Shown: piece by piece, positions 7,836 to 16,569 of the stretch
Layout: the number at the start of each line of letters is the position of its first letter
How positions within the stretch are numbered: position 1 is the stretch's first letter
Assembly: GCF_001984055.1 (NCBI RefSeq)
Contig: NZ_LYVO01000029.1
Coordinates: 1-64,000, forward strand
Direction of reading: 5' to 3'
Source of the DNA: Variovorax sp. KK3
Lineage (GTDB): Bacteria; Pseudomonadota; Gammaproteobacteria; Burkholderiales; Burkholderiaceae_C
Length of the DNA: 64,000 bases
Position numbers and translations under genes: made by a program
The notes under the pieces: generated by a model
What the model was told of the DNA's origin: nothing
Databases searched by the model: none
What the model saw: the letters and a program-made list of their open reading frames with translations, nothing else

Positions 7836-7942
7836 GCCGTCCCGTTTCATGCCGGGCCGTCCCAAGTCGCATCGCCTGCCCGATTCGTCACCTTGCGCGG
7901 CTCGGCCGGCGTTTCGGGACGCCGATGCCACAACTGGGACGC
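7836..7942. promoter_or_regulatory. Paired 20-bp-pitch GTCCC/GGGAC half-sites
   Basis: In the divergent gap between the GCG_CRPN gene and the lipoprotein gene, GCCGTCCC occurs at 7836-7843 and 7856-7863, and GGGACGC at 7916-7922 and 7936-7942. Both pairs are direct repeats with a 20-bp pitch, and the two pairs face each other. AraC-type proteins bind direct half-sites about two helical turns apart, and an AraC gene lies at 8537-9583. Use as operators is inferred. Confidence 0.4.
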
Positions 7943-8020
7943 AGGTGCAGCACGGCGCAAGCGGCGCGCAGCACCATCGGTGTCCTCAGATCGAACCACT
8001 TTTCTCTTCGAGGCCACACC

Positions 8021-8512
8021 ATGACCACTCTTCGTTTCGCCGCCATCACCGGCGCCCTCGCCGCCGCCGCCCTGCTGGGCGCCTGCACCACCACCGGCAC
8101 CTTCGGCGGCGACGTCGTCCGCAACGGCCGCGCCACCACCCCGGTGCAGTTCTCCTGGCAGAGCAAGGACGGGTCGATCGACGGCACCATGACCGCCAAG
8201 CTGCCGGACGCGACCTACCAGGGCCGCTTCATGCAGGTCACCCGCCAGGTCGACAGCGACACGCTCGCGCCCATGTGGGCGGGCTGGCCCAATGCCTGGA
8301 GCGACTGGCCCATGGGCGGCATGCCCGGCATGATGGACGCGACCCAGTTCAGCACCGTCTACAGCGGCCGCGTCATCGCCAACCTCAAGAGCCCGGGCGG
8401 CGCGCTGCTGCGCTGCCGCTTCCAGATGACGCAACCCGATGCAGGCATGGGCGGCGGCCGCACGGGCGAATGCCAGGGCGTCGGCGGCAGCGTGATCCAG
8501 GCGACCTTCTGA
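8021..8512 (+). CDS. Small secreted lipoprotein, unknown function
   Basis: This 163-residue protein has a lipoprotein signal (Met-Thr-Thr-Leu-Arg, hydrophobic run, lipobox LLGAC near residues 18-22), so it is probably lipid-anchored in the envelope. The rest is a beta-rich, Gly/Met-rich sequence with a Trp-rich stretch (WAGWPNAWSDWP near residue 90) and two Cys near the C-terminus. No domain was recognised. It is divergent from the GCG_CRPN gene and convergent with the AraC gene. Confidence 0.7.
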   Translation: MTTLRFAAITGALAAAALLGACTTTGTFGGDVVRNGRATTPVQFSWQSKDGSIDGTMTAKLPDATYQGRFMQVTRQVDSDTLAPMWAGWPNAWSDWPMGGMPGMMDATQFSTVYSGRVIANLKSPGGALLRCRFQMTQPDAGMGGGRTGECQGVGGSVIQATF

Positions 8513-8515
8513 CCG

Positions 8516-8536
8516 GCCGTCGCTGGCCGCGACGGC
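8516..8536. terminator. Hairpin between convergent genes
   Basis: GCCGTCGC at 8516-8523 pairs perfectly with GCGACGGC at 8529-8536 around a 5-base loop. It sits between the lipoprotein stop and the stop of the convergent araC-type gene. There is no U-tract, so it may act only as a weak or 3'-protective bidirectional hairpin. Confidence 0.5.
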
Positions 8537-9583
8537 TTAGAGCCGGATCGCGTTGAGCCAGTCCGAGAAGCCGTTGTCCGTCGGCAGCGCGAGCTTCGTG
8601 TCGGCCGCCGGCACCGCCATGGCGCGCACGGCCTTGGGGCTGTAGCCGTACTGGTCGCGGAATGCGCGGCTGAAGTGCGACGCGCTCTTGAAGCCGTAGT
8701 CGTCGGCCAGGCTGGCCAGGTGAATGCGCTGGTGCGGCTTGGCCAGCACGGCGTGGATGCGCGCGAGCCGGCGTTCGCGGATGTACGACGTGACGCCGCC
8801 CATGGGCTCCAGCAGCCGGTAGAGCGTCGAACGCGACAGTGCGAACTTGGCGCAGATGTGCTGCGCCGACAGCTCCGGGTCTTGCACGTTGGCGTCGATG
8901 TAGCGGCCGATGCGCCGCGCCAGCAGGTGCTCGAAATCGGCGCGCGCGAGCGCCAGCGATTCGGCCATGGGCGCGATGCTCGCCGCGATCAGGTGCAGCG
9001 TGGCGCGCGAGACCGCCTGCGCCTCCGGCAGCGTCATCGTCTCGGCACTGGCCGCCAGCATGCGCAGGTGGTCGCCCAGCAATGCACCCGCTACGCCGCG
9101 CGGCACGACGCCGCGGATGTCGACCTTGCGCGACAACACTTCGTCGAGCGCGTCGCGCGGGATGAACAGCGACAGGTCCGAGCCTGCCGCGAACTCGAAG
9201 CGCAGTGGATGGGCCAGGTCGGCGAAGAGCGGTGCGCCCATGCCGAATTCGATGGTGCGGCCCTCGGCCATCGTGTAGCGCGAAGGCGCGCTCTGCGACA
9301 GCGGCAGGTTCAACGTGTAGTGGTCGACCTGGCTCGTGCGGATCAGGCGCTCGTCGCGCACCAGCGCATGCGGCACGTTGCGGCGCGTCATCATCACCAT
9401 GCCGCCCAGCATGTAGCCCTGGTGCTCGATGCCCTGCGGGTCGATGGGCTGCTCGGGCAGCAGCAGCTCGTAGTTGCCCGAGGAAGCGAAGCGACCGCGC
9501 ACGTGGTCGCGCACCTCCGACGACGGAAGGTCGCTCGAGCGGAACGAGATCCGCGGAATGGCACCGGATGGCATCGTCGACAT
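8537..9583 (-). CDS. AraC-family transcriptional regulator
   Basis: This 348-residue protein has an AraC_binding_2-type N-terminal region (about residues 20-190) and a C-terminal AraC/XylS double HTH (FALSRSTLYRLLEPMGG, then YGFKSASHFSRAFRDQYGYS). It resembles the regulator at 4208-5257 over its whole length, including a Trp near the very end, so the two are paralogues. It is divergent from dmpR with a 145-bp gap and convergent with the lipoprotein gene. The target may be the paired sites at 7836-7942. Confidence 0.85.
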   Translation of the reverse strand: MSTMPSGAIPRISFRSSDLPSSEVRDHVRGRFASSGNYELLLPEQPIDPQGIEHQGYMLGGMVMMTRRNVPHALVRDERLIRTSQVDHYTLNLPLSQSAPSRYTMAEGRTIEFGMGAPLFADLAHPLRFEFAAGSDLSLFIPRDALDEVLSRKVDIRGVVPRGVAGALLGDHLRMLAASAETMTLPEAQAVSRATLHLIAASIAPMAESLALARADFEHLLARRIGRYIDANVQDPELSAQHICAKFALSRSTLYRLLEPMGGVTSYIRERRLARIHAVLAKPHQRIHLASLADDYGFKSASHFSRAFRDQYGYSPKAVRAMAVPAADTKLALPTDNGFSDWLNAIRL

Positions 9584-9714
9584 GGGCACGGCCCGGGAAA
9601 AAGGCCGGGGGCATGATAGCGAAGGCCGTGCCAGCCCCGCTTGCCGTGCCGCCTGCGGCCCCTCTTCCAGCCCCCTTGCTGCTAGCATCCGGCACGCCCC
9701 AGGATCAAACCAAC

Positions 9715-11432
9715 AGGAGACACCGGACGTGGGAGATCTGCTTTCGCTCCTGCGCTTCAGCGCCGGCTCGGGCCACATCTGGCTGGACGAGCAGCGCATG
9801 CTGCTGCTGCATGCGCGCGCCTTCGCCGAGCTGCGCAAGGAACTGCTCGACACGCTCGGCGTGGAGCGCGCCCGCAGCCTGCTGGTGCGCATGGGCTTCG
9901 CCTCCGGCCAGCGCGACGGCGAGATGGCCGCCAAGGCCCGCACGCAGGACGGCCTGCGCACCGAAGACGCCTTCATGCTCGGGCCGCGCCTGCACTCCAT
10001 CGAAGGCATCGTCAGGGTCGAGAAGGTGCACATCGAGATGGACCTGGCCACGCGCCACTTCCACGGCGAATTCATCTGGGAGAACGCCTGGGAATGCGAG
10101 GCCCACGTGGCCGAGTTCGGCTACGGCGAAGACCCGCAATGCTGGTCGCAGATCGGCTACGCCTCGGGCTACACCAGCGCCTTCATGGGCCGCCTGATCG
10201 TCTTCAAGGAGATCGAGTGCACCAGCATGGGCGACAGCCGCTGCCGCATCCTGGGCCAGCCGGCCGAGGACTGGCAGGACCCGCGCTACCTCGACTACTT
10301 CCGCCAGCACCACGTGGCAGAAAAGCTGATCGAGTTCAACCTGGGGCTGGAGCACATCCGCGCGCTGCAGCCGCGCCGCGAGTACGACCAGAAGCTGGTA
10401 GGCGTGTCACCCGGCTTCCGCGCCGCCTTCGACCTGCTGCGCAACGCCGCCAACAGCGCCATCACCGTGCTGCTGCTGGGCGAAACCGGCGTGGGCAAGG
10501 AGCTGTTCGCGCGCTGGCTGCACGACAACGGGCCGCGCGCGAAGCAGCCTTTCATCGCGGTGAACTGCGCCGCCATTCCGCACGAGCTGATCGAGGCCGA
10601 GCTGTTCGGCGTGGAAAAAGGCGCCTACACCGGCGCCCACCATGCGCGCGCCGGCCGCTTCGAGCGCGCGCACGGCGGCACGCTGTTCCTCGACGAGGCC
10701 GGCGACCTGCCACCGGCCACCCAGGTCAAGCTGCTGCGCGTGCTGCAGACCGGCGAGATCGAGCGCCTGGGCGCCGAGCAGCCGACGCGCGTGGACGTGC
10801 GCATCGTCGCCGCCACCAACGTCGACCTGCAGCAGGCCATGCAGGCCGGGCGCTTTCGCAGCGATCTGTTCTACCGGCTCAACACCTTCCCCATCACCAT
10901 CCCGCCGCTGCGCGAGCGCACCGCCGACATTCCGCCGCTCGTGGCGCGCTTCGTCGAGAAGTTCAGCGCGCTCTACAGCAAGAAGCTGCGCGGCCTGACC
11001 GACAAGGCGATGCGCGAGGTGCTGCGCCACGGCTGGCCCGGCAACATCCGCGAGCTCGAAAACGTGATCGAACGCGCGGTGCTGCTGACGCCGGACCATG
11101 GCGAGATCGAGGCGGCGCACCTGTGGATCACGCCGCCCGGCGCAGCGGCAGCCGACGCAGCCGGGCGCAGCCACGTCGACGCCAGCGGCCAGCTGTGCGC
11201 CGATGACGCCGGCGCCGGCGCCGGTGCCGGTGCCGGTGCCGGCAACACGCTCGACGCGCTGTGCGAGCAGGTGCTCGAGCAGCGCATCGACATCGCCGGG
11301 CTCGAGCAGCGCCTGATGCGTGCCGCCATGCAGCGTGCCAAGGGCAACCTGTCGCAGGCGGCGCGGCTGCTGGGCATCACGCGGCCGCAGCTCGCGTACC
11401 GGCTCAAGAAGGAAGGGCTGCCGGCGTCGTAG
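9715..11432 (+). CDS. dmpR: Phenol-responsive sigma-54-dependent activator
   Basis: The coding part runs from GTG 9729, preceded by AGGAGA at 9715-9720 (included in the span), and gives 567 residues. In order: XylR_N sensor (about 5-105); V4R domain with C138, E161, C164 and C172, the same spacing as the zinc ligands of PoxR/DmpR; AAA+ domain (from about 230) with Walker A GETGVGKE at 251, the sigma-54 contact loop GAYTGA, and Walker B TLFLDEA; an Ala-Gly linker; and a Fis-type HTH. It binds phenols and activates sigma-54 RNA polymerase. The target promoter lies 5 kb away at 16502, with the right upstream sites. Confidence 0.92.
11208..11244 (+). repeat. Hexanucleotide (GCCGGY) tract inside dmpR
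   Basis: An imperfect run of GCCGGC and GCCGGT units encodes an alternating Gly-Ala linker between the AAA+ domain and the Fis-type HTH of the activator. Units are multiples of three, so slippage would change linker length without a frameshift. Confidence 0.7.
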
Positions 11433-11436
11433 CGCT

Positions 11437-11880
11437 TCAGCCTTGGCCCGGGGGCATGCGCTCGTAGCGCATCAGCGCCGGGTCGATGGCATCCCAGGCG
11501 TGGCCCCGGATGGTGTAGGTCACGTGCTGCGGCTGGTACCTGGACGGGTCGTCGAGGCTGCCCGCATGCACGACGAACACGTCGGGCATCGCCGGGAAGC
11601 TCAGGTACACCGGGCTGCCGCAGGCGGGGCAGAAGGCATGCTGCTTGACCAGCCCGCCGCTTCCCGTGACGCTCCATTCCTTGGCCTCGCCGGTCAGCGT
11701 TAGCTTGGCGCGCGACCCGAAGCTAATGTACGAGCCGTGGCCGGTGCCGCTGCGGCGCTGGCAGTCGCGGCACTGGCAGTCGTTCATCGCGATGGGCGCA
11801 TCGGCGATCTCGAAGCGGATCGCTCCGCAGGCGCATCCGCCCTTGAAAGGCGTGCCCTCTTCGTTGTCCTGTTGCTGCAT
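11437..11880 (-). CDS. GFA-family (CENP-V/GFA domain) protein
   Basis: This 147-residue protein has the zinc-binding Cys pattern of the GFA fold: GGCACG near residue 15, CQCRDCQRRSG near 36-46, and FCPACGSP near 84-91. The founding member, Gfa, was described as acting on S-hydroxymethylglutathione, but most homologues have no proven activity. It is convergent with dmpR, 4 bases after its stop. Formaldehyde handling is possible but not shown. Confidence 0.85.
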   Translation of the reverse strand: MQQQDNEEGTPFKGGCACGAIRFEIADAPIAMNDCQCRDCQRRSGTGHGSYISFGSRAKLTLTGEAKEWSVTGSGGLVKQHAFCPACGSPVYLSFPAMPDVFVVHAGSLDDPSRYQPQHVTYTIRGHAWDAIDPALMRYERMPPGQG

Positions 11881-11955
11881 GTTCGACTCCTGGTAACGGT
11901 TGAAAACAAATCGAGCGGAAAAAGATCGAGCGAAAAGAGCATCGGGCTGAAAAGA

Positions 11956-12567
11956 TCAGGCGCGAAGCGGCAGCGCCGCCCCGATCGCCATGAAGAGCCC
12001 GCCGCAGACCTGGTTGAAGCGCTTGCCGGCCCGCGCCAGCCAGGCGCCGATGCGCTGCGCCATCGCCACGATCACCAGCTCTGTCGCGAACTCCAGCACC
12101 GCGAAGGTGCCGGCCATCACGGCGAACTGCGTCAGCAGGCTCCGGGCCGGGTCGATGAAGTGCGGCAGGAAGGCGGCGAAGAAGAGCAGCACCTTCGGGT
12201 TGGTCAGCGCCGACAGCGCGCCCTGCCTGAACATCGATGCGCCCGAGCGCTCGATCGCCGCCGCCTCGACCCGCGCGCTGGCCGGCGGCGAACGCCAGAC
12301 CTGGATGCCGAGCCAGACTAGGTAGGCGCCGCCGATCCACTTCATCGCCGTGAGCCAGGCCGCCGAGGCCTCCAGCAGCGCGCCGATGCCGAACATCGAC
12401 AGCGCGATGACCACGACGAAGCCGAACACGCCGCCGGTCACGGTGTACGTGGCCTTGCGCCAGCCGTACACGGCGCCGTGCGTCAGGGCCAACAGGCCGT
12501 TCGGGCCCGGAGACGCCGAAAGGCCGGTGACGGCCGCGACGTAGATGAGCCAGGTATGGAGGTCCAT
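11956..12567 (-). CDS. LysE-family amino-acid/metabolite exporter
   Basis: This 203-residue inner-membrane protein has about six hydrophobic segments and the LysE/RhtB hallmark SASPGPNGLLALTHG near residues 17-31. Family members export amino acids or related metabolites. The start ATG 12567 gives a normal N-terminus. It is divergent from a MocR regulator, and four operator-like half-sites lie in the 188-bp gap, so the regulator probably controls this exporter in response to a PLP-reactive amine or amino acid. Confidence 0.88.
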   Translation of the reverse strand: MDLHTWLIYVAAVTGLSASPGPNGLLALTHGAVYGWRKATYTVTGGVFGFVVVIALSMFGIGALLEASAAWLTAMKWIGGAYLVWLGIQVWRSPPASARVEAAAIERSGASMFRQGALSALTNPKVLLFFAAFLPHFIDPARSLLTQFAVMAGTFAVLEFATELVIVAMAQRIGAWLARAGKRFNQVCGGLFMAIGAALPLRA

Positions 12568-12672
12568 GCGCTTGTCCTTTCGTTGCAACGATGAGCCCGG
12601 AGAGACTCGATGGACGTGAAGATACCGGCGACGGGCCGCTCCGCACAGCCACAGCCGGCGGGCAAGCTGTGC

Positions 12673-12754
12673 GGTACAGATGCCCGCTCGCATCGCCTGT
12701 ACCAGTCGCTGCGACGGGCATCTGTACCAGTGGCCCGGCACGCCATCGGTACAG
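12673..12754. promoter_or_regulatory. MocR operator region with four GGTACAG/CTGTACC half-sites
   Basis: Half-sites occur at 12673-12679 (GGTACAG), 12697-12703 (CTGTACC), 12722-12728 (CTGTACC) and 12748-12754 (GGTACAG), spaced 24-26 bp. The first and third belong to a perfect 14-bp inverted repeat (12673-12686 with 12715-12728). MocR regulators bind such spaced repeats. The last site abuts the regulator's ATG at 12756, consistent with autorepression. Confidence 0.65.
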
Positions 12755-12755
12755 A

Positions 12756-14252
12756 ATGGCGCGCATGCCGGAGCAAGACCCTGCGCACATCCACGTGGTC
12801 GACCATGAGCAAGACCTCGCTCATGACCGCACCCTGTACCTGCGCATCGCCGATTCCATCGCCTCCCCGATCCGCGCGGGCACGCTGGCGCGCGGCGACC
12901 GCGTGCCGTCGGTGCGCGAACTGGCGCGCCGGCACGGCGTATCGCTGGGCACCGTGGTCCAGGCCTATCGCATGCTCGAGGATTCGCGGCTCATCGAGGC
13001 CCGGCCGCGCTCGGGCTACTTCGTCGCGGCGCGGCCGCCGCGCCTGCCCGAGCCCGAGCTCTCGAACCCGCCTCCCGGCTCGATGGCGGTGGACGTCAGC
13101 TCGCTGGCGGAGCGTGTGATGCGCCTGGCGCACGACCCGGGCTACATTTCCTTCGGTGCCGCCTGCCCCGGCTCCGACCTGTTCTCGGAAGAGCGCGTGC
13201 GTCGCGCCGTCAGCCGCGCGGCGCAGCGCCATCGCGCCACGCTGACCCACTACACCATCGGCCCGGGCGACGACAGCCTGCGGCGCGCCATCGCACGCCA
13301 TGTCCTGCGCATGGGTTGCCAGTTCGACGCGCGCGACATCGTCGTCACCAACAGCTGCCTGGAGGCGATCACGCTGTGCCTGCGCTCGGTCACGCAGCCG
13401 GGCGACGTGGTCGCGCTCGAGTCGCCGACGCTGTTCAGCTTTCTGGAGATCCTTGAAAACCTGCACCTGCGTGCGCTCGAAATACCGACCCATCCGCGCA
13501 CGGGTCTCTCGCTCGATGCGCTGCAACTGGCTTTCGACACGCAGCCGGTGAAGGCCGTGCTGGCGGTTCCGACGCTGTCGAATCCGCTCGGCGCCACGAT
13601 GCCGCTGCCCGACCGCGAACGTCTGGCCCGGATGGTGGCGCGCCGCGGCGTGCCGCTGATCGAAGACGTGCTCTACAACGACCTGGCCGAGCAGGAAGAG
13701 CAGCGCCGCGCGGTGCGCGCCTTCGACGGCACGGGGCACGTGATGGTCTGCGGATCGTTCTCGAAGACCGTGGCGCCCGGCCTGCGCCTGGGCTGGGTCG
13801 AGGCCGGACGTTGGGGGACGCAGCTCGCGAGGCTCAAACAGGCGACCAGCGGCAGCCAGCCCGCCGTTCTCGAACGCGCCATGGCCGACCTGCTGACGCA
13901 GCCCGGCATCGTGGCCGGCTACCGCCAGCTGCGCACCAGCCTCGCGGCGCGCGTCGACGAGGCCCGCGGGCTGATCGCGGAGCACTTTCCCGAAGGCACG
14001 CGCGTCACCAACCCGCCCGGCGGGCTGATCCTGTGGGCCGAGTTGCCGCACGACATCGACGCCCTCGCGCTGTTCCAGGCCTGCCTTGCCGAGAACATCG
14101 TCATCGCGCCCGGCACCATGTTCAGCGTGACGAAGAACTTCGGCCACTGCGTGCGGCTCGGCGTGGGCGGCAGCTGGGACGATGCGCACCGCCGGGCGCT
14201 GCGGCGCGTGGGAACGCTGGCGCACCGCCTCGCGGCCGTCACCACGGCCTGA
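12756..14252 (+). CDS. MocR-type regulator (GntR HTH fused to class-I aminotransferase)
   Basis: This protein of about 498 residues has an N-terminal GntR winged helix (RVPSVRELARRHGVSLGTV near residues 50-68) and a fold-type I PLP aminotransferase domain; GSFSKTVAPGLRLGW carries the PLP lysine and NPLG is the cofactor-site motif. MocR proteins use the aminotransferase part as an effector sensor. An in-frame ATG at 12765 is an alternative start. It is divergent from the LysE exporter, its likely target. Confidence 0.88.
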   Translation: MARMPEQDPAHIHVVDHEQDLAHDRTLYLRIADSIASPIRAGTLARGDRVPSVRELARRHGVSLGTVVQAYRMLEDSRLIEARPRSGYFVAARPPRLPEPELSNPPPGSMAVDVSSLAERVMRLAHDPGYISFGAACPGSDLFSEERVRRAVSRAAQRHRATLTHYTIGPGDDSLRRAIARHVLRMGCQFDARDIVVTNSCLEAITLCLRSVTQPGDVVALESPTLFSFLEILENLHLRALEIPTHPRTGLSLDALQLAFDTQPVKAVLAVPTLSNPLGATMPLPDRERLARMVARRGVPLIEDVLYNDLAEQEEQRRAVRAFDGTGHVMVCGSFSKTVAPGLRLGWVEAGRWGTQLARLKQATSGSQPAVLERAMADLLTQPGIVAGYRQLRTSLAARVDEARGLIAEHFPEGTRVTNPPGGLILWAELPHDIDALALFQACLAENIVIAPGTMFSVTKNFGHCVRLGVGGSWDDAHRRALRRVGTLAHRLAAVTTA

Positions 14253-14261
14253 GCGGGCGCC

Positions 14262-15185
14262 TCAGCCGCTTGCGGCACCGACCGGCGCGTGCTGCGCCAT
14301 CAGCTCGGCGACCCAGTCGATGAACACGCGCAGCTTGGCGCTCACGTGCCGGTTGGGCGGATAGGCCAGGTACAAGGGCATCGGGTCGAGTTGCCATGAC
14401 TCGAACAAGGGCACCAGCTCGCCCGACGCGACGTGCGCCTTCGCCATGTACTGCGGCAGCCACAGCACGCCCAAACCCGCGAGTCCGGCCGCCAGGTAGG
14501 CATTGCCGTCGTCGACCGCGAGCACGTAGCGGCCCTGCACGCGGATGCTCTCGCCGTCGCGCCGCATCGCATAGGGCGACACCCTGTCGTCGCTCAGCCG
14601 CATGAAGCCCACGACACGATGGTGCGAGTCTTCCAGCTCGCGGGGGTGACGCGGGGTGCCGGCTTGCGCCAGATAGCTCGGCGACGCGAACACGCCGAGC
14701 TGCAAGTCGGCCACGCGGCGCGCCATGAGCGACTGGTCGGCCAGCTCACCGCCGCGCAGCACGCAGTCCACGTGGTCGCCGATCAGGTCGACCATGCGGT
14801 CGCTCACGCCCATGTCGAGCTGGATGTCCGGGTATTGCGCGTGGAAGGCCGGCAGGGCCGGCACCAGGATCATGCGGGCCAGCGGGCTGGGCACGTCGAC
14901 GCGCAAGCGGCCGCGCGGCGAGGCCGAGGCGCCCGAGAGGCTGGTCTCGGCGTCGTCCATGTCGGCCAGCAGGCGCAGCACGCGCTCGTAGTAGGCGGCG
15001 CCGTCGGCCGTGACGTTGACCTTGCGCGTGGTGCGGTTGAGCAGCTTCACGCGCAGGCGCGCTTCGAGCTGCTGCACCAGCTGCGTCACGCTGGTCTTGC
15101 TCATCTGGAGCGTCTCGGCCGCCTTGGTGAAGCTGCCGGCCTCCACCACGCGCGCGAAGGCCAGCATTGCGTCGAAGCGGTCCAT
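14262..15185 (-). CDS. LysR-family transcriptional regulator
   Basis: This 307-residue protein has the LysR winged helix at the N-terminus (SFTKAAETLQMSKTSVTQLVQQLEARL) and a periplasmic-binding-protein-like effector domain from about residue 90. The sequence resembles the CrgA/DhcR-like subgroup that often represses a neighbouring oxidoreductase gene, but no such gene is adjacent. It is convergent with the MocR gene, 9 bases apart. The target is unknown. Confidence 0.85.
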   Translation of the reverse strand: MDRFDAMLAFARVVEAGSFTKAAETLQMSKTSVTQLVQQLEARLRVKLLNRTTRKVNVTADGAAYYERVLRLLADMDDAETSLSGASASPRGRLRVDVPSPLARMILVPALPAFHAQYPDIQLDMGVSDRMVDLIGDHVDCVLRGGELADQSLMARRVADLQLGVFASPSYLAQAGTPRHPRELEDSHHRVVGFMRLSDDRVSPYAMRRDGESIRVQGRYVLAVDDGNAYLAAGLAGLGVLWLPQYMAKAHVASGELVPLFESWQLDPMPLYLAYPPNRHVSAKLRVFIDWVAELMAQHAPVGAASG

Positions 15186-15207
15186 CGTCGTGCTCAGTTC
15201 CGGAAGA

Positions 15208-16350
15208 TCATGGGGTTCGCGACGTGCGCTGAAGGTCGAGCCGCGGCCGCGTGAGCCTGCCGTCGGCGAGTTCGAGGACGAAGCGCAGCCGCGGACCGTC
15301 GACGATCAGCTGCAATTCGAGCCCTGCCGCGATTCGTTCGCAGGCGACCTTGGCCTTCTTCCAGGTGGCGACCGCGTCGCGGGCCGACAGCGCGGCCATC
15401 TCGACGCTCAGGCCGCGTCCCACGGCCTTCGAATGCAGCTTCAATGCGTTGCGGCCTTCGCTGCGCCCTTCCAGTTCGGCCTGCAGGCCGGGCACCGCCA
15501 GGCGACCATCGCCGAGCTGAACGTCGCCCGACAGCGCGGTGCGACCCAGCAGCAAGCGCGCCTGTTCGGTGAGCCCCTGGCCCGCGCCACTGCGGCCCTG
15601 CCGCAGCATCGATTCGACGAAAGGCTGCAGAAGCAGCTTGCCGCGCTCGGAGACCCACGGGCTCAGCAGTGCTCCACGGCGCTCGAACTCCACGCCGGCC
15701 AGCGGAGCCGACGCGAACTGGTACAGGTAGCTGCGTCCGTTCGGTGCGTCGACGTAGAAGCCCATGCGGCTCACGCCCATGCGCGAGTCGGGGCCGACGT
15801 GCTCGACGGTCGCGTCGTTGAAGTCGATCTGGCCGAAGCGGATCGGCACGGTCACGTCGGCGTCGAAGAGCAGGTGGGCGTCGGTGATCTCGCTGCGGAT
15901 CGTGCCGTCGATCTGGCCCAGCGGGCCGAGCGACCAGGCGTCGGCGGGCGCCGCACCGGGTGCCGGCGACGCCGCCCCGCCCGGCTTGTGCGTGGCATCC
16001 CACACGTGGCGGATCGCGTCCGGCACGACCAGCGGGCCGTGCAGCACGAGGCCCGAGAACTCCACCTCCGCGGCCTCGACGCCGGCCAGGCGCATGGCCC
16101 CGGCCTCGGTTCGCAGCCGGGCCACCATGCCGTGGACGGCGATGCGGCCCAGGTCCATCGCCAGCGGCCCCATGGCGAGCCGCAGCGCCGCCGCCTCGAG
16201 CTTCTTCGCGCGGACTTCGACCACGCCGTCCTGCCCCGACGACAAGGCCAGGCCCTCGACGAAGCAGCGGTTGCCGGCGGCCGGGTCGGACGCGCCGAGT
16301 TCCAGGCCGAGGGCGAGATCGATGATGGAAGCCGCAAGCGGATCGGTCAT
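15208..16350 (-). CDS. Conserved hypothetical protein (380 aa)
   Basis: This long protein has no signal peptide or membrane segment. It alternates beta-like stretches with many Val/Leu/Arg/Glu residues, and an Ala/Pro-rich linker lies near residue 135. No domain was recognised. The ATG 16350 was preferred over the upstream GTG because the upstream codons overlap the dmp activator-site region. It lies upstream of and divergent from the phenol operon, but nothing ties it to phenol metabolism. Confidence 0.6.
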   Translation of the reverse strand: MTDPLAASIIDLALGLELGASDPAAGNRCFVEGLALSSGQDGVVEVRAKKLEAAALRLAMGPLAMDLGRIAVHGMVARLRTEAGAMRLAGVEAAEVEFSGLVLHGPLVVPDAIRHVWDATHKPGGAASPAPGAAPADAWSLGPLGQIDGTIRSEITDAHLLFDADVTVPIRFGQIDFNDATVEHVGPDSRMGVSRMGFYVDAPNGRSYLYQFASAPLAGVEFERRGALLSPWVSERGKLLLQPFVESMLRQGRSGAGQGLTEQARLLLGRTALSGDVQLGDGRLAVPGLQAELEGRSEGRNALKLHSKAVGRGLSVEMAALSARDAVATWKKAKVACERIAAGLELQLIVDGPRLRFVLELADGRLTRPRLDLQRTSRTP

Positions 16351-16395
16351 GGGGCTTCTTGTACCAGACAGCTGCCGCCGCGGCGGTTTCACCAT

Positions 16396-16426
16396 TTGAT
16401 CAAGCTGCAGCGCAGCAAATGATCAA
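16396..16426. promoter_or_regulatory. Upstream activator sites for DmpR-type protein
   Basis: TTGATCAA at 16396-16403 and ATGATCAA at 16419-16426 form an inverted arrangement resembling the TTGATCA-based sites bound by DmpR and related activators; another TGATC lies at 16431. They are about 76-106 bp upstream of the -24 element, a normal distance for a sigma-54 enhancer. Confidence 0.7.
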
Positions 16427-16481
16427 CCCATGATCCGGGAGAACCCGCGACTTCGCGCCGCGCGGCGATCGCCCCTTTGCA

Positions 16482-16494
16482 AATCAATCACTTA
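16482..16494 (+). promoter_or_regulatory. IHF-binding consensus
   Basis: AATCAATCACTTA matches the IHF consensus WATCAANNNNTTR exactly. It lies between the activator sites and the -24/-12 promoter, where IHF bends DNA in DmpR/XylR-controlled promoters. Confidence 0.65.
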
Positions 16495-16501
16495 GCCGCG
16501 C

Positions 16502-16516
16502 TGGCACGCCCGTTGC
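16502..16516 (+). promoter_or_regulatory. Sigma-54 (-24/-12) promoter of the phenol operon
   Basis: TGGCAC at 16502-16507, five bases, then TTGC at 16513-16516 is a perfect -24/-12 element with GG and GC at the required spacing. Transcription should begin about 12 bases downstream of the GC, some 40 bases before dmpK. This ties the operon to the DmpR-type activator at 9729-11432. Confidence 0.88.
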
Positions 16517-16569
16517 CCCTGTAGGCCAGGGCAGCGCGGTTGCTGCCCGGCAAGTGATGGATTGAACAA

